From Acrocarpospora pleiomorpha (GTDB lineage: Bacteria; Actinomycetota; Actinomycetes; Streptosporangiales; Streptosporangiaceae), in contig NZ_BLAF01000013.1 in NCBI RefSeq assembly GCF_009687885.1, forward strand, positions 221,146 through 285,145: 64,000 nt of DNA. The letters are read 5' to 3'. Under the pieces are notes generated by a model, which was not told the origin of the DNA, did not search any database, and was given only the letters and a program-made list of their open reading frames with translations. Within the stretch, counting starts at the first letter, position 1. The number at the start of each line of letters is the position of its first letter. Positions 44,253 through 53,139 of this stretch are shown piece after piece. The position numbers were made by a program, and so were the translations under genes.

Positions 44253-45209
44253 TCAGGATGGTCGATCCCCGAGAACGAGGGCGGCGGCGCCGTACAGGCC
44301 GGCGTCGCGGCCGAGTGAGGTGGCGTCCACGCGCAGGCGGTGCAGGAAGCCCAGGCCCGCCTGGCGCGCGATGGCCTGGCGCAGTGGGACCAACAGGGTC
44401 GGGCCCGCCGCGGCGACGCCACCGCCGATGACAACGTTGTCAATGTCAAAGAGGGCGGCGGCGGTGAGGATTGCCGTGCCGAGGGCGTCGGAGGCGCGCT
44501 GGAAGGCGAGCTTGGCCACGGGGATGCCGCGTTTGGCGTCGGCCGCCAGAGATCGCGCGTCAACCGCGCGCCCGGCCCAGAAGGCCGGTTCGACCGCCTG
44601 GCGCCAGCCGTTGTCCAGCGCCCAGCGCACCATGCTCGGCCCGCTGGCGATCGTCTCCACGCAGCCGCTCGCCCCGCACGGGCAGGCATCCCCATCCCGA
44701 TCCACACTGATATGACCGATATGTCCGGCATTTCCGGTGGGGCCGAGGAAGGGCTGGCCGTCCACGACCATGCCGCCGCCGATCCCGGTGGAGACGACGA
44801 TGCCCAGCAAGGTCTTGTACGGCCCCGCGTCCGAGGCCCGCTTTCCGTACGAGCCCTGCCACCACTCCCCCAGCGCCATGCACTGCGCGTCCCCGGCCAG
44901 CCGCACCGGCAGCTCGGGCAGTAACTCGCTCACGGTCTTGACCAGCGGGAACTCCCGCCAGGACGGGATGTTGACCGGGCTGACCGTGCCGCCGAGCACG
45001 TCCAGCGGCCCGGCCGACCCGATGCCCACCCCGGTCAGCCCCGACTCCCCGGTCAGCCCGGGCACCGCGATCCGGCCGACCAGTTCGGCCAGCGTCGCGG
45101 TCGCGTCCGGGCCCACCGGCAGTTCCAGCCTGGCGGTGATCACCCCGGTGGGCTCCACCATGGCCGCCGCGAACTTCGTCCCACCAATGTCGATCGCCAG
45201 AACAGTCAT
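44253..45209 (-). CDS. ROK-family sugar kinase
   Basis: A 318-aa cytoplasmic kinase. The phosphate motif DIGGTKFAAAMVE is at the N-terminus, the ROK zinc site is CPCGASGCVE near 175-185, and the Asp-containing catalytic segment lies before it (GNAGHIGHISVD). In this operon the likely substrate is mannose, giving mannose-6-phosphate for ManA; glucose or fructose are alternatives within the family. The ATG follows GGAGGG. It has no helix-turn-helix, so it is an enzyme and not a ROK repressor. Confidence 0.9.
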   Translation of the reverse strand: MTVLAIDIGGTKFAAAMVEPTGVITARLELPVGPDATATLAELVGRIAVPGLTGESGLTGVGIGSAGPLDVLGGTVSPVNIPSWREFPLVKTVSELLPELPVRLAGDAQCMALGEWWQGSYGKRASDAGPYKTLLGIVVSTGIGGGMVVDGQPFLGPTGNAGHIGHISVDRDGDACPCGASGCVETIASGPSMVRWALDNGWRQAVEPAFWAGRAVDARSLAADAKRGIPVAKLAFQRASDALGTAILTAAALFDIDNVVIGGGVAAAGPTLLVPLRQAIARQAGLGFLHRLRVDATSLGRDAGLYGAAALVLGDRPS

Positions 45210-45268
45210 GTTCCGTCCCTCCGTTAAGAGAACTTTTCCGGAACCATCCCATATCGGGCGTTACGGCA

Positions 45269-47680
45269 TCACACGTGGGCCTCGTTGACGCAGCGCAGCA
45301 CCGGATAGGCGGTGAGCGCCTCCGGATCCACGTCTCCGGACACGTGGAAGGCAGCCGTCTCGCCGGGGAGCAGGGTGACGAGCTGGTCGTCCACGGTGGC
45401 GTCGGGTTCGAGCCGGTCGGGGAAGATCGCCAGCTCGCGGACGAGGGTCCTGGCGGTGACGGAGACCCGCAGCCCGCCGTCGGCCGGCTCGGTGCTCACC
45501 TCGAACTCGGCGGGCGGGAGATCGGTCGCCGGATCCTCGGTGAAGAAACGCAGCGCCCGGGCGTCACCCAGAACGGCGACCAGCAGTTCGCGGGCGGGTT
45601 CGGCGGCCGTCAGCGAACCGGGCAGGGGGATGGCGAGGGTGCCGCGCGCGGGCACGGTGACCGGGACGTGCTCCTTGGCGAGCGTCTCCCCGGCGATCGA
45701 CTGCCGGACCACGGCGAGTTCCCCCGCCCACTCTTCGCCGGTGTCGTTGACCACGACGAGCACGTCGCCGTCCACCCCGTGTGCCGCCCCCACGGACGAG
45801 TCCTGAAATGTCAGCAATCGGTCGGCGAAGGCGCGGCGCATGCCGTACCAGAGGGGTTTGCGGCGGGCGTCGCCGTCGACGGCGGCCCAGGAGGTCACCG
45901 GCCAGCAGTCGTTGAGCTGCCAGACGATCGTGCCCATGCAGTACGGCGCCAGCGCCCGGAACCGCTCCACCCCGAACACCATCGCGCGTGCCTGGTTGAG
46001 CTGGGTGTAGTAGTGCCAGTCGTCGAAGTTCGACGGCTCCGGCAGATGCGAGCCCAGCCCGCGGAGCAGTTTCCCGTTGCCGTCCACGGCCTTCTGGTGG
46101 TGCATGACCCCCTTGGACGTGGGCGCCAGCGGCTCGTCGCTGACCGACCTGCGCAACGTCGCGTACGCCGGCGGCCCCTGGAACCCGAACTCCGCCACGA
46201 ACCTCGGCTGGTAGGTCGCGTAGAACGTGTAGTCCTCCCGGTTCCACACCGTCCAGATATGCGTGGACCCATGCGCCGGATCGTTGGGCGCCGACTCGGG
46301 CGACCCGGAATAGGGGCTCCCCGGCCAGTACGGCCGCGTCGGATCCAGCTCCCGCACCACCCGGGGCAACAGCTCGTAGTAGAACCCGGAACCCCAGCTA
46401 CGCGACTCCAGCTTCTCCTGCCAGCCCCAGTCCGCGTGGCCCTCGAGGTTCTCGTTGTTGCCGCACCACAACACCAGGCTCGGATGGTTGGCCAGCCGCG
46501 TCACCTGCTGCCGCGCCTCGGCCTCCACTTCGACCCGGAAGGGGCCTTCCTCCGGGTAGGCCGCGCAGGCGAACGGGAAGTCCTGCCACACCAGGATGCC
46601 GAGCGCGTCGGCCAGGGCGTAGAAGTCCTCGCTCTCGTAGAGCCCGCCGCCCCACACCCGCAAGGTGTTCGCCCCGGTTTCGACCGCCTGCTGGAACCGC
46701 TGCGCCAGCCGCTCGCGGGTCACCCGGTTGGGGAAGCAGTCATCGGGGATCCAGTTGAAGCCCTTCATGAAGACCGGCACGCCGTTGATGATGATCCGGA
46801 ACGCGTCGGGTTCCAGTTCGACCGTGCGGAAACCGATCTCCTTCGTCCACACGTCGTCGCCGAGCTGCACGGTGAGCGGGTAGAGCGGCTGCTCGCCGTA
46901 TCCGCGCGGCCACCACAGGTCGGGGTCCTGGACGGTGAGCGAGACCACTGCCGTGCGTTCGCCGGGCGCGAGCCGTACCTGCTCGGAGACGCCCGCGACG
47001 GACGCGGTCAGGGTGAGCGGGGCCTGGGTGGCGCGGTCGGCGGTGACGTGCACCTCGACCTGGCCGACGCCGTCGGCGACCGTGACCAGCGGGCGGACCT
47101 CGGCCAGCCGGGCGGTGCTCCAGGTGTGCAGGTAGATCGGCCGCCAGATGCCGGAGGTGACCACCGTCGGGCCCCAGTCCCAGCCGAAGTTGCAGGCCAT
47201 CTTCCGGATGAACTGGTACGGCTGGCCGTACGCCCCCGGCCGGTCGCCGAGCGCGGCCCGCTGCCGCTCCGCATACGCGTACGGCGCCTCGAAGAGGATC
47301 TTCAGCGTGTTCCGGCCCTCCACGAGCAGGTGCTTCGCCGGAAACCGATAGGAACGATGCTGGTTCGCGGTCTGCCCGATCTGCACCCCGTTGAGGAGCA
47401 CCGTAGCCACCGTGTCCAAGCCCTCGCAGACCAGATCGGCCCGCTCGTCCTCGGTCCCGTCCCAGCTGAACGCGGTCTCGTACGACCAGCCCGTCCGCCC
47501 GATCCAGGTCAGCCTGACCTCGTTGTCGTCCAGATAGGGATCGGCGATGATCCCCGCCGTCAACAGGTCGGTGTGCACGCATCCGGGCACCGTCGCCGGG
47601 AGTCCCGCCACGACCGGGCGTGACTGCCCGGTCGAGGAGACCGCCGTGACGGCCCAGCCTTCGTGCAACATCGTGATCAC
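45269..47680 (-). CDS. GH2-family beta-mannosidase
   Basis: An 803-aa intracellular glycosidase (no signal peptide). In order: GH2 sugar-binding domain (HEGWAVTAVSS, VPGCVHTDLL), Ig-like domain, and TIM barrel with FMKGFNWIPDDCFP. The acid/base Glu is in WCGNNENLEG and the nucleophile Glu in RFVAEFGFQGPP. Further beta domains follow. The architecture is that of beta-mannosidases. It would remove mannose from imported manno-oligosaccharides. GTG 47680 overlaps the stop of the upstream ABC gene (GTGA); ATG 47671 is an alternative. Confidence 0.92.
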   Translation of the reverse strand: MITMLHEGWAVTAVSSTGQSRPVVAGLPATVPGCVHTDLLTAGIIADPYLDDNEVRLTWIGRTGWSYETAFSWDGTEDERADLVCEGLDTVATVLLNGVQIGQTANQHRSYRFPAKHLLVEGRNTLKILFEAPYAYAERQRAALGDRPGAYGQPYQFIRKMACNFGWDWGPTVVTSGIWRPIYLHTWSTARLAEVRPLVTVADGVGQVEVHVTADRATQAPLTLTASVAGVSEQVRLAPGERTAVVSLTVQDPDLWWPRGYGEQPLYPLTVQLGDDVWTKEIGFRTVELEPDAFRIIINGVPVFMKGFNWIPDDCFPNRVTRERLAQRFQQAVETGANTLRVWGGGLYESEDFYALADALGILVWQDFPFACAAYPEEGPFRVEVEAEARQQVTRLANHPSLVLWCGNNENLEGHADWGWQEKLESRSWGSGFYYELLPRVVRELDPTRPYWPGSPYSGSPESAPNDPAHGSTHIWTVWNREDYTFYATYQPRFVAEFGFQGPPAYATLRRSVSDEPLAPTSKGVMHHQKAVDGNGKLLRGLGSHLPEPSNFDDWHYYTQLNQARAMVFGVERFRALAPYCMGTIVWQLNDCWPVTSWAAVDGDARRKPLWYGMRRAFADRLLTFQDSSVGAAHGVDGDVLVVVNDTGEEWAGELAVVRQSIAGETLAKEHVPVTVPARGTLAIPLPGSLTAAEPARELLVAVLGDARALRFFTEDPATDLPPAEFEVSTEPADGGLRVSVTARTLVRELAIFPDRLEPDATVDDQLVTLLPGETAAFHVSGDVDPEALTAYPVLRCVNEAHV

Positions 47681-48459
47681 ACGCCCTCCCACTTCCTGTG
47701 CAGTTGCGGCACCGAGGCGAGAAGCTTCCTGGTGTAGGCGTGCTCCGGCGTCTCGAATACCTTCTCCGTCGGGCCGTACTCGACGATCCTGCCCTGGTGC
47801 AGGACCACCGTTCGCTCGCTGATGTAGTTGCCGAGCGCGAGGTCGTGCGTGATGAACAGCACGCCGAGGCCGCGGGATTTCAGGTCGGCCAGCAGGTTGA
47901 GCACATCGATCCGGGTGGACGCGTCGAGCATGCTGGTGATCTCGTCAGCCACCAGCAGGTCGATGTCCAGCAGCAGGGCCCGCGCGATCAGCAGCCGCTG
48001 CAGCTGGCCGCCGCTGAGCTGGTGCGGGAACTTGTTCAGCACCTGACCGGCCTCCAGCCGGACGTCGTTGAGCGCGGAGGCCACCTTGTCCCGCCAGATC
48101 CGGTCCGGCTCCTTGGGGAAGTAGACCTCTTTGATCATGCTGAACACCCGGTCGGCTTTGAAGATCGGGTTGTACGAACTGAACGGGTCCTGGAACACGC
48201 CCTGGATCTTGCGGTAGTAGGCGCGCTTTTCCAGTTTGGTGATGTCGTCCCCGTCGACGGTGATCGTGCCCTTCTGAGCGGACATCAGCCGGAGCACCAT
48301 CTTGCCGATCGTGCTCTTGCCGCTGCCGCTCTCCCCGATCAGCGAGACGACCTCGCCCCGGGCGACCTCGAAGCTCACCTCGTCCACGGCCGTCATGGTC
48401 TTGCCGCCGAAGGCGCCGACTCTGAAGACTTTCGAGACTTCCTGGAGTTTCAGCATCAT
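47677..48459 (-). CDS. Opp/Dpp-type ABC transporter ATP-binding subunit (OppF-like)
   Basis: A 260-aa ATPase with Walker A GESGSGKST, Q-loop VFQDPFSSYNP, signature LSGGQLQR, Walker B LLVADEITSMLD and H-loop ITHD. It starts at ATG 48459 (MMLKLQEVSKVFRVG), overlapping the OppD-like stop by ATGA; the open frame to 48543 is not needed. It lacks the usual C-terminal oligopeptide_HPY motif of OppF, which fits sugar-type members. It is encoded between the transporter partner and the beta-mannosidase. Confidence 0.9.
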   Translation of the reverse strand: MMLKLQEVSKVFRVGAFGGKTMTAVDEVSFEVARGEVVSLIGESGSGKSTIGKMVLRLMSAQKGTITVDGDDITKLEKRAYYRKIQGVFQDPFSSYNPIFKADRVFSMIKEVYFPKEPDRIWRDKVASALNDVRLEAGQVLNKFPHQLSGGQLQRLLIARALLLDIDLLVADEITSMLDASTRIDVLNLLADLKSRGLGVLFITHDLALGNYISERTVVLHQGRIVEYGPTEKVFETPEHAYTRKLLASVPQLHRKWEGV

Positions 48460-49397
48460 GCCTTCCAGCACGCGACGAAGTGATCCTTCTCGACTTCGAC
48501 GGCCGGGGGCTCCTCGCGGCACTTGTCGAAGGCGAGCGGGCAACGATCCTGGAACCGGCAGCCGACCGGCGGGTTGAGCAGCGAAGGCGGATTGCCGGGA
48601 ATGCCGGTCAGCTTCTTCTCCGCGTACCGAACCCCGACCTCCGGCAGCGAGGAGATCAGCAGCTGCGTGTACGGATGCCGGGCCCGGTTCACAATCGTGT
48701 CGGCGGGGGCCTTCTCGGCGAGCTTGCCCGCGTACATCACCATGATCGTGTCGGCCAGCTGGTTGGTCAGCGAGATGTCATGGGTGATGAAGATCATGCT
48801 CTTCACGAAGCCCAGCTCGCGGAAGCCTTTCAGCGTGGTGACCACGGCCTTCTGGGTGGACACGTCCAGCGCCGAGGTGATCTCGTCGGCGATCAGCAGG
48901 GACGGGTTGAGCAGCGTGGAGATGACCATCACCATGCGCTGCTTCATCCCGCCGGACAGCTCCAGCGGATATTTGGTGAGCACCTCCCTGGAGAGTTCGA
49001 CCAGGTCGAGCCGCCGGTGCAGCTCGTCGGTGTCCACCGTGACGCCACGCGAGTCGAGCAGCTCGCGGACCATCCGGCCGATCTTGCGGGTCGGGTTCAT
49101 CGCGCTCATCGAGTACTGCGGGATGATCGACACCTCGGTGAACCGGAACGGGTTCATCTTGGCCGTGTCGCCGATCGGCAGGTTCTCGCCGTCGAGTTCG
49201 ACCCGGCCGCCGACGAGTTTCATCCGGCCGTCCATCCGGATCAGCGCCTTGCCGAGCGTGGTCTTGCCACAGCCGGACTCCCCGGCCAGGCCGAGGATCT
49301 CGCCGTCCGCCACGGTGAAGCTGACCCCGTCCAGGGCCTTCACGTCGCCGCGAAGAGTCCGGTAATAGACCCTTAAGTCCTGCACAGTCAGGGCCAT
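48456..49397 (-). CDS. Opp/Dpp-type ABC transporter ATP-binding subunit (OppD-like)
   Basis: A 313-aa ATPase with Walker A GESGCGKTT, signature LSGGMKQR, Walker B LLIADEITSALD and a C-terminal oligopeptide_HPY domain whose motif CRFQDRCPLAFDKC carries the cysteines that often bind [4Fe-4S]. The ATG is immediately after the permease stop codon (no spacer). It pairs with the OppF-like subunit to energise uptake. Confidence 0.92.
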   Translation of the reverse strand: MALTVQDLRVYYRTLRGDVKALDGVSFTVADGEILGLAGESGCGKTTLGKALIRMDGRMKLVGGRVELDGENLPIGDTAKMNPFRFTEVSIIPQYSMSAMNPTRKIGRMVRELLDSRGVTVDTDELHRRLDLVELSREVLTKYPLELSGGMKQRMVMVISTLLNPSLLIADEITSALDVSTQKAVVTTLKGFRELGFVKSMIFITHDISLTNQLADTIMVMYAGKLAEKAPADTIVNRARHPYTQLLISSLPEVGVRYAEKKLTGIPGNPPSLLNPPVGCRFQDRCPLAFDKCREEPPAVEVEKDHFVACWKA

Positions 49398-50303
49398 CTA
49401 GAGCTCCCTCAGCTTGGGGTTGAACACCTCGTCGAGGCCGACGTTCGCGACATAGAGGGCGCCCACGATGGCGGTGATCGCGGCGCCTGGCGGGATGAAC
49501 CACCACCACATGCCCAGATGGAGCGCGCTCCACTGGTTGGCGTGGTTGAGCATCACGCCGAGCGACACGCCGTCGGTCGGGCCGAGGCCGATGAAGTCGA
49601 GGGAGGACGCGATCAGGATCGAGCTGCCGAACAGCAGGATGAACGTCATGAACAGGTAGGAGCTCATGTTCGGCGCGATCTCCCGCAGGATGATCCGGCC
49701 GGTGCGCACCCCGCTCAGCCGGGCCAGATCCACGAAGTCCCGGCTCCGCAGCGAGAACGTCTGCGCCCTGATCGCCCTGGCCACCCAGGGCCAGGAGGTG
49801 AGGCCGATGAACAGGGCCTGCATGCCGACGCTGCGGATGCCCAGGTAGGCGTTGATGATCAGCAGCACGGCCAGGGTCGGGATGACCAGGACCACGTTGG
49901 TGATCATGTTGAGGATCTCGTCGGCCAGGCCGCCCCGGTAGCCGGCCACGAACCCGATCACCATGCCGATGAGCGCGGCCAGGCCGCCGGCGAGCAGCCC
50001 GACCACGAAGGCGTTGCGCACGCCGTGCACGAACTGGGCCAGCACGTCCTGGCCGAAGGTGGTGGTGCCGAGCCAGTATTTGCCGTCCGGCGGCATCATG
50101 GGCTGGCCGACGTACTCCATCGGCGGTCGATCCACCAGGAACGGCCCGATGATGCCGATGAGGAGAAATATCGCGACAATGCCAGCGCCGAGCAGAAGCT
50201 TTCCGTTCCGTACGGCGAAGTAGAGGGCTTCCCGTCGCACGGTGACCGGCGGTGTGCCCGGATCCGGCCCGGTGATCGCGGTGATCGGATCGGTGGTGGT
50301 CAT
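49398..50303 (-). CDS. Opp/Dpp-type ABC permease (OppC-like)
   Basis: A 301-aa permease with six helices. An N-terminal OppC_N segment (NGKLLLGAGIVAIFLLIGIIG) precedes the binding-protein-dependent core with the EAA-like loop VDLARLSGVRTGRIILREIAP. A Pro/Thr-rich cytoplasmic start (MTTTDPITAITGPDPGTP) precedes the first helix. The ATG overlaps the OppB-like stop (ATGA). Confidence 0.92.
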   Translation of the reverse strand: MTTTDPITAITGPDPGTPPVTVRREALYFAVRNGKLLLGAGIVAIFLLIGIIGPFLVDRPPMEYVGQPMMPPDGKYWLGTTTFGQDVLAQFVHGVRNAFVVGLLAGGLAALIGMVIGFVAGYRGGLADEILNMITNVVLVIPTLAVLLIINAYLGIRSVGMQALFIGLTSWPWVARAIRAQTFSLRSRDFVDLARLSGVRTGRIILREIAPNMSSYLFMTFILLFGSSILIASSLDFIGLGPTDGVSLGVMLNHANQWSALHLGMWWWFIPPGAAITAIVGALYVANVGLDEVFNPKLREL

Positions 50304-51295
50304 GTGGTCGCCCCTGCCATTCCCGCCCGGGTCCGCGGATCGACGATCACGTACACCACGTCGATCACGAAGTTGGCGATCAGCACGCCCAGGACGATGA
50401 ACAGGAAGGTGCCCTGGAGGAGGAAGAAGTCCTGGTTCTGGATGGCCTTGAGGATCAGGCTGCCCAGACCCGGATAGGAGAACACGATCTCGGTGACCAG
50501 CGCGCCGGCCACCAGCACGCCCAGCTGCAGGGCCAGGCCGGTGATCTGCGGCAGGACGGCGTTGCGGAAGGCGTACCGCCGGATGAGCCGGTGCGGCGCG
50601 CCGAGCGCGGCCAGGTAGTTGGAGTAGTCGGCCTCAAGCTCGTAGATGATCATGTTCCGCATGCCGATCGCCCAGCCGCCCAGCGCCACCAGGAACAGCG
50701 ACACGAACGGCAGTAGCCAGTGCTGGAACAGGCTCCCGACGAACTCCCACGACAGGTTCGGCTGCATCGCGAAGCTGTAGCCCCCGGCCACCGGCAACAC
50801 CTGGAAGACGACCCCGAACCCCCAGCAGAGCAGGATCGCGATCCACATGTACGGCATCGCGGTCAGCACATACCCCACCGGAAGCACCGTGTTGTCAAGG
50901 ATCTTGCGCCGGGCCGCGAGCGCGCCCGCCCAGTTCCCGACGAACCAGCTGAGCAGGATCGACGGGATCAGCAACCCCAGCGAGTACGGCACCGCGTCCA
51001 TGATCACGTCGGCCACCGGCAGCGGGTACGCCCATATGCTGATGCCGAAATTTCCGGAGAACAGCGCGCCCCAGAAGTTGAAATACTGCGCCACGATCGG
51101 CTGATCGAAGCCAAAGAGATTGCTGTAGTACTGCTGCATCGCCGCCACGGCCTCCGGGTCGGAGATCCGCGCCCTGGCGACCATGCTCGCCACCGGATCA
51201 CCCGGCATGAAGCGCGGGATCATCCAGTTCACGGTGACGGCGACGAAGAACGTGAGTGCGTAGATAAGCAGTTTCCGGCCGAAATATTGTCGCAA
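50300..51295 (-). CDS. Opp/Dpp-type ABC permease (OppB-like)
   Basis: A 331-aa permease with six helices. It begins MRQYFGRKLLIYALTFFVAV, has the periplasmic WMIPRFMPGDPV loop typical of OppB, and the EAA-like loop NYLAALGAPHRLIRRYAFRN. Together with the OppC-like protein it forms the membrane channel. It is separated from the binding-protein gene by 89 bp with two strong hairpins. Confidence 0.92.
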   Translation of the reverse strand: MRQYFGRKLLIYALTFFVAVTVNWMIPRFMPGDPVASMVARARISDPEAVAAMQQYYSNLFGFDQPIVAQYFNFWGALFSGNFGISIWAYPLPVADVIMDAVPYSLGLLIPSILLSWFVGNWAGALAARRKILDNTVLPVGYVLTAMPYMWIAILLCWGFGVVFQVLPVAGGYSFAMQPNLSWEFVGSLFQHWLLPFVSLFLVALGGWAIGMRNMIIYELEADYSNYLAALGAPHRLIRRYAFRNAVLPQITGLALQLGVLVAGALVTEIVFSYPGLGSLILKAIQNQDFFLLQGTFLFIVLGVLIANFVIDVVYVIVDPRTRAGMAGATT

Positions 51296-51306
51296 ACCAT
51301 CCTCCG

Positions 51307-51368
51307 GGGGATGTGTCCCCCAGCCTGGCCAGGCGGGGGATGCGGGCGGGCCGTGCGCGGCCCGCCCG
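51307..51368 (-). promoter_or_regulatory. two hairpins between the binding-protein and permease genes
   Basis: A 9-bp perfect stem (GGGCGGGCC and GGCCCGCCC, 51345-51368, 6-base loop) and a 6-bp stem (GGGGGA and TCCCCC, 51307-51322, 4-base loop) fill the gap after the binding-protein gene. As RNA they would either terminate part of the transcripts or protect the upstream mRNA. Either would give more binding protein than permease, as is common in ABC operons. Confidence 0.6.
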
Positions 51369-51384
51369 ATCCACTAGGTCCCGA

Positions 51385-53139
51385 CTACGCGCCGGCGGGC
51401 TGGAGTTCGGTCAGCGTGAGCACGCCGCCCAGTTCGAGCCAGTTACGCCACATGGTGGGCGGCGTCTTGGGCGTGCCAGCGGCGTCGGACGGCCAGTTCT
51501 TCCAGACCGAGTTGCTGACCTGCGACCAGAGGCCGTTGTACCAGAGCGGGATGACCGGCATGTCCTCCAGCTGGATCTTCTGCAGCTGGGAGGTGATGGC
51601 CTTCATGCCCTCGACGTCGTCGGTCTTGGTGGCGTCGAGCCGGCCGACCAGGTCCCAGGCCTTCTCGTTCTCGTACCGGCCGAAGTTCACGGTGTTCTGG
51701 AGCTTCTGCACCGGCATGTTGAAGACGTAGTCGTAGTAGCGCTCCGGCGTGTTCGACAGCTGGCGCTCGTTGTTGATGAGCATGTCGAACTTGCCGGTGC
51801 TGCGCTGCTCGACCAGGGCGTTGTAGTCGGGGAACTCGGGGGTCAGGCTGATCCCGACGTCCTTGGCGCTGGTGGCAATGACCCGGATGGACTCCATCCA
51901 GTCGGTCCAGCCGGTCGGCACGATGATCTTCAGGTCGATCTTCGAGCCGTCCTTGTTGTTGACGAAGCCGTCGCCGTCGGTGTCCTTGTAGCCGGCGTCG
52001 GCCAATAGCTGCTTGGACTTGGCCGGGTCGTAGCTGAAGCCCATCGAGCCGGTCACGCTCTTGTCGACGTACTTGTCCCACTGGGGCAGCAGGCCGGTGG
52101 GGTCGGCGGGCTTGACCAGGTTGCCGTACACGTTCTCGACGATGCGCTTGGTGTCCACCGAGAAGGCCATGGCCTTGCGGAAGGCGGGGTCGTCCATCGG
52201 CTTCTTCTTGGTGTTCAGCACCAGCCAGGCCGTGTTGGCCGACAGCATGAACGGCGCGTCCGCGTAGTAGGTCGAGACGCCGAAGTTGCCCCTGACCAGG
52301 TTGGCCACGCCGGGCAGGAAGTTGTTGCTGAGGTCCAGGCCCTTCTGCAGCAGCAGACCCATCGCGACCTCGTTGCTGGAGTTCACGATGTCCACGATGT
52401 ACTTGGGCTTGACGTCCTTGCCGAGGGCCTTGATCCCCCACCAGTCGTCACGCTTCACCCAGGACTGCCGGTCCTGGTCGTGGCTGTGGTAGTTGTACGG
52501 CCCGGTGCCGACCGGGTTCTCGTTGGCGAAGTCCACGACCTCTTCCGGCTTGACCGACTCCCAGATGTGCTTGGGCACGATCGCGCGCTGGTAGACGTGG
52601 TTGGCCCACTGCTGGTAGCGGGCCTCCTTGAAGGTGAACTTCACCGTCTGCGGGTCGACGACGTCGGCCGAGTCCAGGAACGTCCAGATGTTGTGGTACG
52701 GAACGGTCTCGATCTTGCCGAGCTCGAAGGTGAACTTGACGTCGTCGGCGGTCAGCGGCTTGCCGTCCGACCAGGTGATGCCGGAGCGGAGCTTCAGGGT
52801 GTATTCCTTGTCGCCCGTCCACTCACCGCTCTCGGCCAGCCAGGGCTGGAACTTGTCGGTGGTGGCGTCGTAGAGGAAGAGCGTCTCGTACAGCAGGCCC
52901 TTGGTTCCGGTGGCCGAGTCCCACTCGCGGAGCGGGTTCCAGTTGGCCGGCGGGCCCCACATCGTGCCGCTCGAGTAGAGCGTCTCGTTCCGGGGGAACG
53001 ACTTGGAGTCTGCGGGAGCCGCCGCACTCGCCGCGGGGGCGGAACCTTGCGTCGATGGCGTCGTGTCTCCGCTCGAACAGGCGGCGGCAGCCAGGCCGAC
53101 CACCATGAACGGGATCAGAAACCGAGTTCGGTTTCGCAT
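51385..53139 (-). CDS. family-5 ABC solute-binding lipoprotein, probable manno-oligosaccharide receptor
   Basis: A 584-aa extracellular binding protein (SBP_bac_5, the DppA/OppA type). The signal peptide with a lipobox-like AAAAC at about residues 17-21 (VVGLAAAACSSGD) and a Ser/Ala/Pro linker indicate a lipoprotein. ATG 53139 follows GGAGGAAGGAGA; the frame to 53190 is an extension. Family members usually bind peptides, but related hyperthermophile proteins bind cello- and manno-oligosaccharides. The mannanase, mannosidase, kinase and ManA downstream make a mannan-derived ligand most likely. It is the first gene of the operon behind the CebR-like operator. Confidence 0.88.
   Translation of the reverse strand: MRNRTRFLIPFMVVGLAAAACSSGDTTPSTQGSAPAASAAAPADSKSFPRNETLYSSGTMWGPPANWNPLREWDSATGTKGLLYETLFLYDATTDKFQPWLAESGEWTGDKEYTLKLRSGITWSDGKPLTADDVKFTFELGKIETVPYHNIWTFLDSADVVDPQTVKFTFKEARYQQWANHVYQRAIVPKHIWESVKPEEVVDFANENPVGTGPYNYHSHDQDRQSWVKRDDWWGIKALGKDVKPKYIVDIVNSSNEVAMGLLLQKGLDLSNNFLPGVANLVRGNFGVSTYYADAPFMLSANTAWLVLNTKKKPMDDPAFRKAMAFSVDTKRIVENVYGNLVKPADPTGLLPQWDKYVDKSVTGSMGFSYDPAKSKQLLADAGYKDTDGDGFVNNKDGSKIDLKIIVPTGWTDWMESIRVIATSAKDVGISLTPEFPDYNALVEQRSTGKFDMLINNERQLSNTPERYYDYVFNMPVQKLQNTVNFGRYENEKAWDLVGRLDATKTDDVEGMKAITSQLQKIQLEDMPVIPLWYNGLWSQVSNSVWKNWPSDAAGTPKTPPTMWRNWLELGGVLTLTELQPAGA

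Noticed and set aside
42313..44450. Identical 15-mer GTTGTCAATGTCAAA at 42313 and 44436
   Set aside because: Both copies encode FDIDN in two unrelated proteins (mannanase C-terminus and ROK kinase), so coincidence of codon use is the simplest explanation.
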